A DNA stretch of 64,000 nucleotides from Patescibacteria group bacterium (GCA_024239055.1 JANBVJ010000001.1:62001-126000); one strand, 5' to 3'. Positions 1 through 7,661 are shown, counted from the stretch's first letter. Program-made: numbers and translations. The notes: generated by a model not told the origin, from the letters alone.

Positions 1-2
1 GA

Positions 3-1628
3 ACGTACGTCGAATCCTTGGTCATCGCCAAGCCGCTCACGTTGCGTGGGCCGAATGCGAGCATCAGCCCGCATTCGGAATCGCGGGTCGCGGAAGCGAT
101 CATCACTGGAGTGTCACCGTTAGTCCAGTTGCCGTCTGAAGCGAATGTGAATCCGCTCATAATCGAAGGGTTCACATTCCAAGACACGACTGGCTCCGGG
201 GCCGTAATCTACGCGAACGGCGAAAGCGATGGTTGGGGCAACGTCACAATTCGTTCCAACCGTTTCATGGACAACTACGGACCGGCCATCGGTGTCTGGA
301 CCTCGACCTTGAACGAGCCAATCAACCCAGCCAACTGGACAATCAGCGACAACCTCATCAATGGAGTGACGGGACCGAGCAGATCAGGTATATACCTGGC
401 TCTGGCTAACCCTGAGGATGTAGCTACCGAGTTTAGTGGTTGGGAGATCAGCAACAACAGGATCAGGAACACCCAATACGGCGGAATCATGGTCCATGGC
501 GCGGTTGACATGCTCATCTCCGGAAACATCGTCGAGGACGTCCAGAAAACGGGCATCCAGTCATCGGGGATACAGGGGAACGTGACGATTACGGATAACC
601 TGATTCTCAGAGCGATGTTGGCTAGTGAATCGGGTCCTATTAGGGCTGGTATCCGCCTCTACGGTACGGACCCCACAGACGAGTATGGCGAGAGTCAGCT
701 CATCGGTCCGGTATGGGTGACCGACAACGTCGTCGAGCAATCCTACATTGGGTTCGCAACCAAGAGCGGCCATGACTACCCCAGCGAGTTGGTCCACGTC
801 AACGGCAACAGCTTCGTGGGGAACATCGAAGCCGGCCTTCTCCACAACGGTAACGGTCTCTTCGACGCAAAAGGCAACTGGTGGGGAACCGCCACGGGTC
901 CGAGCGGTGAAGGGCCGGGACAAGGAGATGCCGTGGGACCAGGAATCAGCTTTGAACCCTGGCTCACCCGGCTTGGCTTCCAAGTGACTCTTAGTAATGA
1001 GAGCTACCTGGGATTCGGCTACCAGCTTAACGCCGGATGGGAAACCTTTTCCATCCCGGTGTGGGCGGAGAACGAAACGTTCTTCGGAGCTTGGGAAGTC
1101 CTTTGGACGGACATGGAAGGGAACCCGGGTCCCGAAGAAGGCGGAATACCGGTACCCCGACTGAGCGGCCTTGTTAACGAGGCCATAGTGGAAATCGCGT
1201 ACCGCTTCAACGCGGCAACGCAGGAGTGGGAGCAAATCCTTGACGTAGACACCCTCTCACCCTTTGAAGCTGTGTACGTGAAGTCACGAGTGGCGCACGC
1301 AGCGTCCCTCAACGTAACGCCGGACCTCACAAGTCCTCCCACCTACCAGTTGCAAGCCGGCTGGAACTTGGTGGGGATGACGCTTGATCCTCTTGGGTCT
1401 GGCACCATGGCGGTTCCCGAAGCCTTCATCAGCGCGTACGACGCGCCCGGAGGTATAGGGTACCTGCAGGTCTTCAGTCCGGCAGTGAACCCGACCACGT
1501 TTGCGTGGGCACGGGACAGTGCACAAGACCCAATCCCTCAAGTGGAAATCGGGAGGGGCTACTGGGTCTTCATGGAAAACCCTGACACGATAGCAGGGTT
1601 CAGCTCAACTCCATTAACTCTGGAGTAG
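3..1628 (+). CDS. Right-handed beta-helix (NosD/pectate-lyase-like) surface protein, 5' end outside window
   Basis: The frame is open to the left window edge (codons from position 3 read TYVES before a possible TTG at 18), so the gene very probably starts upstream. The residues read like one rung of a parallel beta-helix: repeated patterns of N-x-I-x-x-N-x-I/F (for example ISNNRI, ISGNIV, ITDNLI, VTDNVV) across about the first 280 residues, then NWWGTATGPSG, typical of the end of such domains. The last 200 residues hold two similar segments starting YQLNAGWE and YQLQAGWN, a repeated C-terminal domain. Likely extracellular; substrate unknown. Codons are GC-rich compared with genes after 3.4 kb. 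A terminator follows directly. The fold call is fairly secure, the role is not. Confidence 0.75.
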   Translation, partial: TYVESLVIAKPLTLRGPNASISPHSESRVAEAIITGVSPLVQLPSEANVNPLIIEGFTFQDTTGSGAVIYANGESDGWGNVTIRSNRFMDNYGPAIGVWTSTLNEPINPANWTISDNLINGVTGPSRSGIYLALANPEDVATEFSGWEISNNRIRNTQYGGIMVHGAVDMLISGNIVEDVQKTGIQSSGIQGNVTITDNLILRAMLASESGPIRAGIRLYGTDPTDEYGESQLIGPVWVTDNVVEQSYIGFATKSGHDYPSELVHVNGNSFVGNIEAGLLHNGNGLFDAKGNWWGTATGPSGEGPGQGDAVGPGISFEPWLTRLGFQVTLSNESYLGFGYQLNAGWETFSIPVWAENETFFGAWEVLWTDMEGNPGPEEGGIPVPRLSGLVNEAIVEIAYRFNAATQEWEQILDVDTLSPFEAVYVKSRVAHAASLNVTPDLTSPPTYQLQAGWNLVGMTLDPLGSGTMAVPEAFISAYDAPGGIGYLQVFSPAVNPTTFAWARDSAQDPIPQVEIGRGYWVFMENPDTIAGFSSTPLTLE

Positions 1629-1649
1629 AAAGAGAAAGGAAATTCACAA

Positions 1650-1702
1650 GGGGCTGCGGTCGAATCGGTTTAACTACCGACCGACTGCAGCCTCTTTTTT
1701 TT
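1650..1702 (+). terminator. Rho-independent terminator after the beta-helix gene
   Basis: GGGGCTGCGGTCG and CGACTGCAGCCTC form a long GC-rich stem that is followed directly by eight T residues. It ends the upstream transcript just before a new promoter. Confidence 0.88.
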
Positions 1703-1710
1703 GCTATTAC

Positions 1711-1739
1711 TTGACAAAATTGAGATATGGTTCTATAAT
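1711..1739 (+). promoter_or_regulatory. Consensus sigma70-type promoter of the Pro/Thr-repeat surface gene
   Basis: TTGACA at 1711-1716 and TATAAT at 1734-1739 are perfect matches with 17-nt spacing. The transcript would have a leader of about 67 nt with the Shine-Dalgarno sequence AAGGAGG at 1801-1807, 5 nt before the ATG. This architecture contrasts with the leaderless pattern in most of the window. Confidence 0.88.
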
Positions 1740-1812
1740 GTCTATGTGTCCTTTGACAACCTAGACAAATCTAAGAACCGACAACAATCCAATTCCTACA
1801 AAGGAGGAACCC

Positions 1813-3342
1813 ATGAGGATCGTGTCTTTAGCGTTCGTAGCCGTAGCCGTCATCTTCTCGATGATCGTGACTACTAATGCGAACGCCTCAATACTGGGGC
1901 AAGAGGCTCCGCCTCTGCCCAACGCCTTCTACGGCGACGTGAGCATTGCGGGAAACCCCGCGCCCGCAGGAACGGAAATCTGCGGAATGATAGGGGGTAC
2001 CAGTAAGGGGTGCATCGTTACGGACTCGCCTGGCTCCTATGGAGGAGCTTCTGGAGGGGAACCGAAGTTGGTCGTTCAGAGCGGCCAGGGCGATGTTGGA
2101 GCCACGATACGATTCTTCGTGACTCCTCCCGGTACTATCGGAGACTTTGCGGCAGAAGAAGTGGTTTACGACCCGGGGGAAGTGGATGAGCTCAACTTGA
2201 CGCTCACGACGTTTCCTCTAGTGCCGACACCGACGCCGACGGCAACACCAACGCCGACGGCAACGCCGACGGTAACGCCGACGCCGACACCAACGCCGAC
2301 GGCAACACCAACGCCGACGCCGACACCAACGCCGACGGCAACGCCGACGGTAACGCCGACCCCAACATCGACGCCGAGCGCGACGGCAATACCGACACCG
2401 GTACCCATAAATCCACCAGGAGATCCGCCGGTATTCCCAACACCTGAACCAGGTGCTGGACCGCCGCCGGAACTAATTACTCCTGTGGATGGGGGAGTGG
2501 CTGAATCAGAAGATGGCGATCTCTCAATTGAGATTTTGCCAAGTTCTGTGACAGATTGGCAGGGCCTAACGGTTGAAAAAGTGGATCTTGAGTCATTGCC
2601 ACCTACAGACGGAACTTTCCGTTTTGGTAGCAAGGCATTTGAGATTTCATTTACAGACGCGGATGGAAATCCGATCGAACGTTTTCAACTGAACAGACCC
2701 GCGGTGATTACAGTCAGTTACACAGAAGCAGAAGCGCTGTATGTGTATGACTTGGCCATCTTCAGGTATGATAGCTTATCCAGCACATGGATTGAGCTCA
2801 ATACCTCAGTTGACCCTGTCAATCGAATTCTGACAGCTAGAGTTTCGACCTTCAGTAAGTTCGTAATTGGCATTCCCGCTTTGGTGGGAGAGCCAGTTCC
2901 GACCGTAACTCCAGTTCCGCCGGTATTGCCAACAGCAACAACGGCGCCTGTCATTATTCCGATAGCAACTCCGGTTCCAACTGCAACTGTTCTGCCGCCA
3001 GTACCTGTGTCGCCAACAGCAACACCAGTACCTGGCGCTAGTCCGACAGCAGCTCCGGTTCCGACTGCAACACAAGTGACGCCAACTCAGGTACCGCCAA
3101 CATCGGTACCAGAGGCGCCAACTCAGGTACCGCCAACATCGGTACCAGAGACGCCAACGGCAGTGGTTGTGGTAACTCCAACATCATTGCCGCCAGCGAC
3201 ACCGAGTCCTACTCCAATTCCTGTTCCAGTGGAACCTGAAGAGGATGATGGATTCTCAGTTGTCACGGTAATAGCGATTGTGCTTGCTGCTATTGCACTC
3301 ATTGGGTTTGTGTACTTCAGCAGGAAGAAACGCAAACGCTAA
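1813..3342 (+). CDS. Secreted Pro/Thr-repeat surface protein with C-terminal membrane anchor
   Basis: Start fixed by a strong Shine-Dalgarno sequence. Residues 1-27 look like a signal peptide (hydrophobic, ending around TNANA). Residues about 34-135 form a small beta-rich domain with two cysteines. Residues about 137-200 are a PT/AT dipeptide repeat, a probable wall-spanning stalk. Residues about 220-355 form a second globular domain containing a SKFVIG segment, as in autotransporter- or ZU5-like surface proteins. A second Pro/Thr-rich stalk follows, then a transmembrane helix at about 483-503 and the tail SRKKRKR, which fits a membrane-anchored display protein with a positive-inside tail. 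DNA composition changes inside the gene: GC-rich up to about position 2450, lower afterwards. Function unknown; likely attachment or cell-surface decoration. Confidence 0.75.
   Translation: MRIVSLAFVAVAVIFSMIVTTNANASILGQEAPPLPNAFYGDVSIAGNPAPAGTEICGMIGGTSKGCIVTDSPGSYGGASGGEPKLVVQSGQGDVGATIRFFVTPPGTIGDFAAEEVVYDPGEVDELNLTLTTFPLVPTPTPTATPTPTATPTVTPTPTPTPTATPTPTPTPTPTATPTVTPTPTSTPSATAIPTPVPINPPGDPPVFPTPEPGAGPPPELITPVDGGVAESEDGDLSIEILPSSVTDWQGLTVEKVDLESLPPTDGTFRFGSKAFEISFTDADGNPIERFQLNRPAVITVSYTEAEALYVYDLAIFRYDSLSSTWIELNTSVDPVNRILTARVSTFSKFVIGIPALVGEPVPTVTPVPPVLPTATTAPVIIPIATPVPTATVLPPVPVSPTATPVPGASPTAAPVPTATQVTPTQVPPTSVPEAPTQVPPTSVPETPTAVVVVTPTSLPPATPSPTPIPVPVEPEEDDGFSVVTVIAIVLAAIALIGFVYFSRKKRKR
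2221..2404 (+). repeat. Tandem PT/AT codon repeat (surface stalk)
   Basis: Units such as ACGCCGACA, ACGCCGACG and GCAACACCA repeat with 6-nt and 12-nt periods, coding for TP, TA and TV dipeptides. The near-identical codons make copy-number change by slippage or recombination plausible. Confidence 0.85.
3081..3152 (+). repeat. Two 36-bp direct repeats in the second stalk
   Basis: Copies at 3081-3116 and 3117-3152 are almost identical and code for the 12-residue unit PTQVPPTSVPEA or PTQVPPTSVPET. This is a recent in-frame duplication within the C-terminal Pro/Thr stalk. Confidence 0.85.
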
Positions 3343-3361
3343 CAAGGGTCCTCGGGCTTAC

Positions 3362-3404
3362 AAAGGGGTAGACGTTCATTCATTTGAGTGTTTACCCCTT
3401 TTTT
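3362..3404 (+). terminator. Rho-independent terminator after the surface protein
   Basis: AAAGGGGTAGAC pairs with GTTTACCCCTTT, and the 3' arm runs into a run of Ts. It closes the GC-rich surface-gene unit. Confidence 0.85.
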
Positions 3405-3461
3405 CTTTGGCTGAATATCTTATTGTGGAAAAGTATAGTTTTTATATTTTAATGCAGGTGA

Positions 3462-3467
3462 TATAAT
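3462..3467 (+). promoter_or_regulatory. -10 box TATAAT placing transcription start on the ATG
   Basis: TATAAT ends 6 nt before the ATG at 3474, so +1 should coincide with the start codon and the mRNA should be leaderless. Confidence 0.7.
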
Positions 3468-3473
3468 ATTTTT

Positions 3474-4097
3474 ATGAATACTGAGCTATATGCTTTCGTA
3501 AAGGAAGCTCTAGATAAAAAGTTAGACCGTGCTTCTATACGGGATGTTTTGGTTCAAGCTGGGTGGAATATAAAGGAAGTGGAAAAGGTGCTCTCTGCTT
3601 TTGCTGAGGTGGACTTTGCCATTCCTGTTCCACGGCCAAAACCATATCTTCAGGCAAGAGAGGCCTTTTTATACCTTATCTCTTTTATTACTTTGTATAT
3701 TACCGCCTTTTCCTTTGGAGCCTTGGTATTCGGGTTTATTGACAAGTTTTTCCCAGATCCTCTTTCCTATGCTCCCGCACTGCGTTCTCTAAATACTGCA
3801 TTAGCTTCTATTATTATTGCCTTTCCCGTGTATCTTTTTGTAACGTGGCGTCTTTCTCTTGCGACTCTAAAGAATCCTGAGAGGAAAGACTCAAAGGTTA
3901 GAAAGTGGTTAACCTATTTGACTTTGGTAGTGGCGGCTGCCGTCATTATTGGCGACTTAATTGCTATTGTTTCAGGTCTCCTTGGAGGGGATATTACCAT
4001 ACGATTTTTGTTAAGGGCAGTGACCATATTTGCAATTACGGCAAGTATATTTGGATATTATCTTTTGGATCTTCAAAAAGAAGAAAAAGAGGAATAG
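3474..4097 (+). CDS. DUF5671-type integral membrane protein
   Basis: 207 residues. An N-terminal soluble helical segment (about 1-60, with RASIRDVLVQAGW, a helix-turn pattern also seen in UBA-like folds) is followed by four or five predicted membrane helices (about 63-90, 105-125, 145-170 and 180-198) and a charged tail QKEEKEE. I recognise this arrangement as the DUF5671 family common in Parcubacteria; function is unknown. The next gene starts 1 nt after its stop, so the two are co-transcribed. The start is supported by the -10 box at leaderless spacing. Confidence 0.75.
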   Translation: MNTELYAFVKEALDKKLDRASIRDVLVQAGWNIKEVEKVLSAFAEVDFAIPVPRPKPYLQAREAFLYLISFITLYITAFSFGALVFGFIDKFFPDPLSYAPALRSLNTALASIIIAFPVYLFVTWRLSLATLKNPERKDSKVRKWLTYLTLVVAAAVIIGDLIAIVSGLLGGDITIRFLLRAVTIFAITASIFGYYLLDLQKEEKEE

Positions 4098-4098
4098 T

Positions 4099-4518
4099 AT
4101 GAGAAAGATATTTATTATCACAGTCATATCTCTTATTGTTGTTGCTGTTTTATATGGGCTGTATCTTACTGGAACCCCGGGATTTCAAAGACAGGTTAGG
4201 TTTGATGAAAGGCGGATTGCAGACTTACAGCAGATATCTCGCGCAGTATCCTCTTATCATTCCAAATCAGGCAGATTGCCAGAGACCTTGGAAGCTTTGG
4301 AATCTCTTGATTTCTTTGTTCCTTCTCTCTCTGACCCAAAGACAGGAGAGAGATATGAGTATCGTGTAGTAACTGAGGTTACATATGAGCTGTGTGCAGT
4401 GTTTGAATCTGATTCTTCTATTGCTGTTAAACCTCGTTTTCCCGGTCTTGAGAGTTGGGAGTATAAAGAAGGAAGACAGTGTTTTGAAAGAGAGGTACTT
4501 GTAAAGGTACAAGGGTAA
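4099..4518 (+). CDS. Small membrane-anchored protein, pilin-like topology
   Basis: 139 residues starting at the ATG one base after the upstream stop. A short basic N-terminus (MRKIF) precedes one transmembrane helix at about 4-25. The rest is a soluble domain with a pattern seen in pseudopilin-like proteins: a long helix (DLQQISRAVSSYHSKSGRLP), then SDPKTGERYEYRV and two cysteines (about 108 and 131) that could form a disulfide outside the cell. No prepilin peptidase site is obvious. The family is common in CPR genomes as a hypothetical protein. Role in pili or secretion is only inferred. Confidence 0.65.
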   Translation: MRKIFIITVISLIVVAVLYGLYLTGTPGFQRQVRFDERRIADLQQISRAVSSYHSKSGRLPETLEALESLDFFVPSLSDPKTGERYEYRVVTEVTYELCAVFESDSSIAVKPRFPGLESWEYKEGRQCFEREVLVKVQG

Positions 4519-4542
4519 GGGCATAATACATTATTAATTCAT

Positions 4543-4548
4543 TATAAT
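4543..4548 (+). promoter_or_regulatory. -10 box TATAAT of the DUF5667-Kazal gene
   Basis: TATAAT ends 7 nt before the ATG at 4556, predicting a leaderless transcript. Confidence 0.68.
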
Positions 4549-4555
4549 TATACTT

Positions 4556-6220
4556 ATGAGATATATTCTTTTTTCTTTTCTTATTCTAGGTCTTATGCTC
4601 GGAGGGAGCGTTGTCGCACAAGAAGATGATGTTGCCACTGACATTACAGAAGAAATAACTGTTGCGGACCTTGGAGAGTCAAACTCAATTATTCTTCCAA
4701 CCTCTAACTTTTACTTTTTTAAGGAATGGGGCAGAGGCATACAACGTGTTTTTACATTTGGTTCAGTTAAGAAGGCAGAGCTTGAGTTGAAGTTTACAAA
4801 CCAAAAGGCAGCCGAGTTAAAACAGGTAGAAGAGTTTCAGGCAGACAAACCAGATGCAATTACAAAAGCAGCAGATAATTATCAGAATGCTGTGAAACGG
4901 CTCAAGATAAGGTTAGAGCTTATAGATGATACCTCAGAGAACCCAAACGTGGATCGCCTCCTAGACAGCCTTACTGACAAGACCATGCGTCATCACCAGC
5001 TCTTTGAGGAGTTAAAAGAAAAGCATGAGGATGTGAAAGTGAAATTTGAGCTGGTGCAGAATGATATTGACGAAACAATACGTCCAATACCGGAAAAGTT
5101 TGATAACCCAGAGAAGTTCAAGGAACGATTAGAAAAGGCTACAGATGGCCAGAAAGAGACGTTCTTAAAGCCCTTAAAGATGATTAAGACTATTAACCGA
5201 TGGAAGGAGATTCTAGTATCAGATGAAATTAGAGAAAAGCTCATTGAGATTAATGATGATCTTGTAGTGAAGTTTGAAGGAAGGGTTAAGGCACACAATG
5301 TTTCCTCTGCTGAACTTTCAGATATATTTGAGAGATTAGAAGGGGATGAGTTTGTGAAGTTTGAGATATTTCAAGATGTAAAAGAGCGTGCAGTAGATTT
5401 TCAGTTTAAGACATCTTTAAATACACTGAGTCCTCACTTTGTTGAGGGGGTAGAATCATCGGATAAGCTTGATCCAGAATCAATAGCCCGCTTAATTACA
5501 AAAGTTGGAGATATGATTCAGGGATTTGAAGAGAAAGCAAGAGGAGATGATGTAGTCTTTGGAAGTGCAGCTCAACAGCTTCTTATTGAATCTAAAGCCA
5601 AGTTGGCTGAAGCAAAACAGCTTCATTCACAAGAACGCTACGGAGCGGCCTTTGGGCAGGCTAACGCAGCTCGTGTATTGGCTGAGAATGCCATGAGAAA
5701 GATATATAGACGGGATACGGATTTTTCAGATAGTGCAGATGCTTTAAAACAACATCTTATGGCGCTAGAGGAGCTTATGCAAAAGCAGGGATTTAAGAAG
5801 GAGGATTATCCAAAGATGTATGCTTTGATTGAGAAAGCAGGGCAGGCTATTGGTAATGTATCCTCAGAGGAAGATGTAATAGCAATAAAGAGGTTGTTGT
5901 ATGAGTTGGAAGCATTGATTAACCGAGACTCAAATACAGTTTCTCTCCCTACATCTATACGTCCAATACCGCCAGAGGATCGTCTGACAGCGTGTACATT
6001 AGAGTTTGCTCCTGTATGTGGCAGTGATGGAAAGACATATTCTAATAAATGTATGGCAAAGGTAGCTGGAGTAGGCGTTGTTTCTGAAGGTAAATGCGGA
6101 GAGACGGGAACAAATGATAATAATGAGGATACTTCTGTTTTTCCAACAACAAATATTCTAGATTTTGGCTCTCAACTGCTAAAGCCCTTACGACTTGAAG
6201 TAAAAGAGGTGACTCAATAG
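4556..6220 (+). CDS. Exported DUF5667-type helical protein with a C-terminal Kazal protease-inhibitor domain
   Basis: 554 residues. Residues 1-21 are a signal peptide (MRYILFSFLILGLMLGGSVV, cut probably after AQ). Residues about 40-180 match the DUF5667 pattern seen in Patescibacteria (LPTSNFYFFKEWGRGIQRVF start, then long charged helices). The remainder is mostly helical. At residues 480-515 there is a compact cysteine-rich module, CTLEFAPVCGSDGKTY then SNKCMAKVAG and GKC, which fits the Kazal consensus (C-x6-PVCGxDGxTYxNxC). Kazal domains inhibit serine proteases, so the protein may protect the cell or its host contact from extracellular proteolysis; that is inference. It stands alone between two promoters. 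Confidence 0.8.
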   Translation: MRYILFSFLILGLMLGGSVVAQEDDVATDITEEITVADLGESNSIILPTSNFYFFKEWGRGIQRVFTFGSVKKAELELKFTNQKAAELKQVEEFQADKPDAITKAADNYQNAVKRLKIRLELIDDTSENPNVDRLLDSLTDKTMRHHQLFEELKEKHEDVKVKFELVQNDIDETIRPIPEKFDNPEKFKERLEKATDGQKETFLKPLKMIKTINRWKEILVSDEIREKLIEINDDLVVKFEGRVKAHNVSSAELSDIFERLEGDEFVKFEIFQDVKERAVDFQFKTSLNTLSPHFVEGVESSDKLDPESIARLITKVGDMIQGFEEKARGDDVVFGSAAQQLLIESKAKLAEAKQLHSQERYGAAFGQANAARVLAENAMRKIYRRDTDFSDSADALKQHLMALEELMQKQGFKKEDYPKMYALIEKAGQAIGNVSSEEDVIAIKRLLYELEALINRDSNTVSLPTSIRPIPPEDRLTACTLEFAPVCGSDGKTYSNKCMAKVAGVGVVSEGKCGETGTNDNNEDTSVFPTTNILDFGSQLLKPLRLEVKEVTQ

Positions 6221-6339
6221 AACACAGCCATATTTTTCCACAGTTTTTGTGTGCGTTTGAGTTTCTCATGGTAATATTAAAGGTAGTACTAAGCAGTACT
6301 CCGTATCTAATATACGGAAACTTAAAGTAGAGAGGGAAG

Positions 6340-6477
6340 GTGTTCTTGCTGACTGTGAAAAAAGGAGAGCTCAATTCAAAGGGGGTGATCCTTCCTCCCG
6401 GGCTTGTGTTTCGTTCTCGCGTTCGAACACAGCGCCAATCTCAATTTCGTCGGTTAATTAGTAGGGGTTCACGCTGA
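6340..6477 (+). CDS. Candidate 45-residue Arg-rich small protein
   Basis: A GTG start preceded by GAGGGAAG opens a frame reading VKKGELNSKGVILPPG and then a strongly basic tail (FRSRVRTQRQSQFRRL ending SRGSR). Arg codons are CGT/CGC/CGA/CGG, unlike the AGA-rich neighbours. Initiation could also be at the in-frame GTG at 6355. It might be a nucleic-acid-binding mini-protein, or a chance frame through a structured RNA. I do not recognise it. Confidence 0.25.
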   Translation: MFLLTVKKGELNSKGVILPPGLVFRSRVRTQRQSQFRRLISRGSR

Positions 6478-6490
6478 TAACCAAATGTAA

Positions 6491-6530
6491 TTCCGTGGTG
6501 GGTATTATGCCCTCCACGGAAGTTTGTTTT
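6491..6530 (+). terminator. Strong hairpin with modest U-tract
   Basis: TTCCGTGG..GGG pairs with CCC..CCACGGAA, followed by GTTTGTTTT. Probably terminates the transcript of the preceding gap before the DUF5652 promoter. Confidence 0.65.
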
Positions 6531-6534
6531 ATGA

Positions 6535-6540
6535 TATACT
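6535..6540 (+). promoter_or_regulatory. -10 box TATACT that selects the DUF5652 start
   Basis: TATACT ends 6 nt before the ATG at 6547. Because transcription would start on that ATG, the GTG at 6541 is an unlikely start. Confidence 0.65.
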
Positions 6541-6546
6541 GTGAAC

Positions 6547-6735
6547 ATGGAAATCTTACTTTTGTTTATTATTCTTCTCTGGGTACTTCCCTGGAAAGGA
6601 GTTGCTTTGTGGAGGGCGGCGAGTAGAGGAGAGAAAAAGTGGTTTATTGCTATGTTAATTTTAAATACATTTGCCATTCTTGAGATCTTGTATATCTTTG
6701 TATTTTCTAAAGATAAAGATTCAAAAAAGCAGTAA
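6547..6735 (+). CDS. DUF5652-type small membrane protein
   Basis: 62 residues. Two transmembrane helices (about 2-16 and 33-52) surround the signature LPWKGVALWRAASRGEKKWF, then NTFAILEILYIF and a lysine-rich tail. This is the Patescibacteria DUF5652 family, function unknown. The downstream gene begins 6 nt after the stop, so it heads a transcription unit with endonuclease III. Confidence 0.8.
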   Translation: MEILLLFIILLWVLPWKGVALWRAASRGEKKWFIAMLILNTFAILEILYIFVFSKDKDSKKQ

Positions 6736-6741
6736 GAATTT

Positions 6742-7389
6742 ATGGAGAGAAAAAAGCGGACTCAAATGATTGTAAGAGAACTCAAGAAGCTTTTTCCTGA
6801 GGTTCATACTACTCTTGTTTATAGTAATAATTGGGAACTGCTTGTTTCGGTTATGTTATCTGCTCAATGCACAGATAAGAAAGTTAATGAAGTGACTAAG
6901 ACTCTCTTTGTAAAATATCCAAGTTTTGATGATTACATACAGGCAGAGTTGCGAGAATTTGAGCAAGATATTCGGCAAACCGGATTTTATAGAAATAAAG
7001 CAGCAAACATATTAAAAACAGCTGCGATACTGAAGGAGAAGTTTGAAGGGAAGGTTCCAAGGACTATGGATGAGATTCTTTTACTGCCTGGAGTCGCACG
7101 TAAGACCGCAAATGTAGTGTTGGCAGCGGCATTTGGTGTTATAGAGGGGATTGCCGTGGATACGCACGTGAAGCGCTTTGTTCAAAAATTAAGACTTGTG
7201 GATTCTCAAAATCCAGAGAAGATAGAAAGAGAACTTATGGAACTGTTACCGCGAAAAGAGTGGTCTGGCTTTACACATCGTATGATTGCGTATGGAAGAG
7301 AGATATGCATTGCAAGGAAGCATGAATGCCGAGAGCACCCTTTAACACGTATTTATCCTCAGGGCGCAGGCATCTGGCCTTTATCTTAA
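6742..7389 (+). CDS. nth: Endonuclease III, DNA glycosylase/AP lyase, with degenerate Fe-S site
   Basis: 215 residues, the normal length. It removes oxidised pyrimidines in base excision repair. The helix-hairpin-helix reads LPGVARKTANVV with catalytic Lys121, and catalytic Asp140 lies in VDTHVKR. LSAQCTDKKVN is also conserved. The C-terminus normally binds a 4Fe-4S cluster through C-x6-C-x2-C-x5-C. Here only Cys189 and Cys196 remain; the third position is His199 (CREHPL) and the fourth cysteine is missing. The enzyme therefore probably lacks a canonical cluster. Pterin dehydratase follows 3 nt later. Confidence 0.9.
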   Translation: MERKKRTQMIVRELKKLFPEVHTTLVYSNNWELLVSVMLSAQCTDKKVNEVTKTLFVKYPSFDDYIQAELREFEQDIRQTGFYRNKAANILKTAAILKEKFEGKVPRTMDEILLLPGVARKTANVVLAAAFGVIEGIAVDTHVKRFVQKLRLVDSQNPEKIERELMELLPRKEWSGFTHRMIAYGREICIARKHECREHPLTRIYPQGAGIWPLS

Positions 7390-7392
7390 GAT

Positions 7393-7641
7393 ATGACACA
7401 AAAAGATTTACAATGGGAAGTTATTAGAGACAGAAAGATTAGAAAAACCTTCTATTTTAAGGATTTTAAGGCTGCTCTTATATTTGTGAATAGAGTGGCT
7501 GCACTAGCAGAAAAAGAAGGGCATCATCCAGACATTCATATTGTTAAGTATAACTCTGTTATCATTGAGTTGAGTACCCATGAGACAGGAGGATTATCTG
7601 AAAAAGATTACGCGTTGGCGAGGAAGATTGAATTTATATAG
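7393..7641 (+). CDS. phhB: Pterin-4a-carbinolamine dehydratase
   Basis: 82 residues, slightly shorter than usual (about 95). Signature motif EGHHPDI (about 42-48) provides the pterin-binding histidines, and the helix FKDFKAALIFVNRVAALAEK fits the family. The enzyme dehydrates 4a-hydroxytetrahydropterin. No aromatic amino-acid hydroxylase is visible here, so the role may be a general pterin or molybdopterin-like one. It lies in the nth unit. Confidence 0.85.
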   Translation: MTQKDLQWEVIRDRKIRKTFYFKDFKAALIFVNRVAALAEKEGHHPDIHIVKYNSVIIELSTHETGGLSEKDYALARKIEFI

Positions 7642-7661
7642 TAACTAAGGGATAGACATAT

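Larger units (their letters stand above)
6260..6533 (+). ncRNA. Possible small transcript with several hairpins in a 326-nt gap
   Basis: The stretch between the Kazal protein and the DUF5652 gene shows consecutive inverted repeats: AGTACT twice around 6285-6300, CCGTAT/ATACGG around 6301-6317, and TGTGTT(T)CG/CGAACACA around 6405-6431. It ends in a strong hairpin. It matches no RNA family I know: RNase P, tmRNA and SRP motifs are absent. A small ORF lies inside it (listed separately), so it may be an mRNA with a structured leader rather than a non-coding RNA. Confidence 0.35.

Noticed and set aside
561..1235. 224-residue minus-strand frame across the beta-helix gene
   Set aside because: Shadow of GC-rich coding sequence on the other strand; no start signals and no recognisable domain.
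2166..2633. Val/Gly-repeat frame on the minus strand
   Set aside because: It is the complement of the PT repeat; the plus-strand gene has promoter, Shine-Dalgarno sequence and signal peptide.
3278..3466. 62-residue plus-strand frame over the end of the surface gene
   Set aside because: It runs through a terminator and the next promoter and has no coding character.
6221..6540. Possible tRNA, tmRNA, SRP RNA or RNase P RNA
   Set aside because: The GTTCGAAC string has no flanking T-arm or acceptor pairing, and conserved motifs of the other RNAs are absent.
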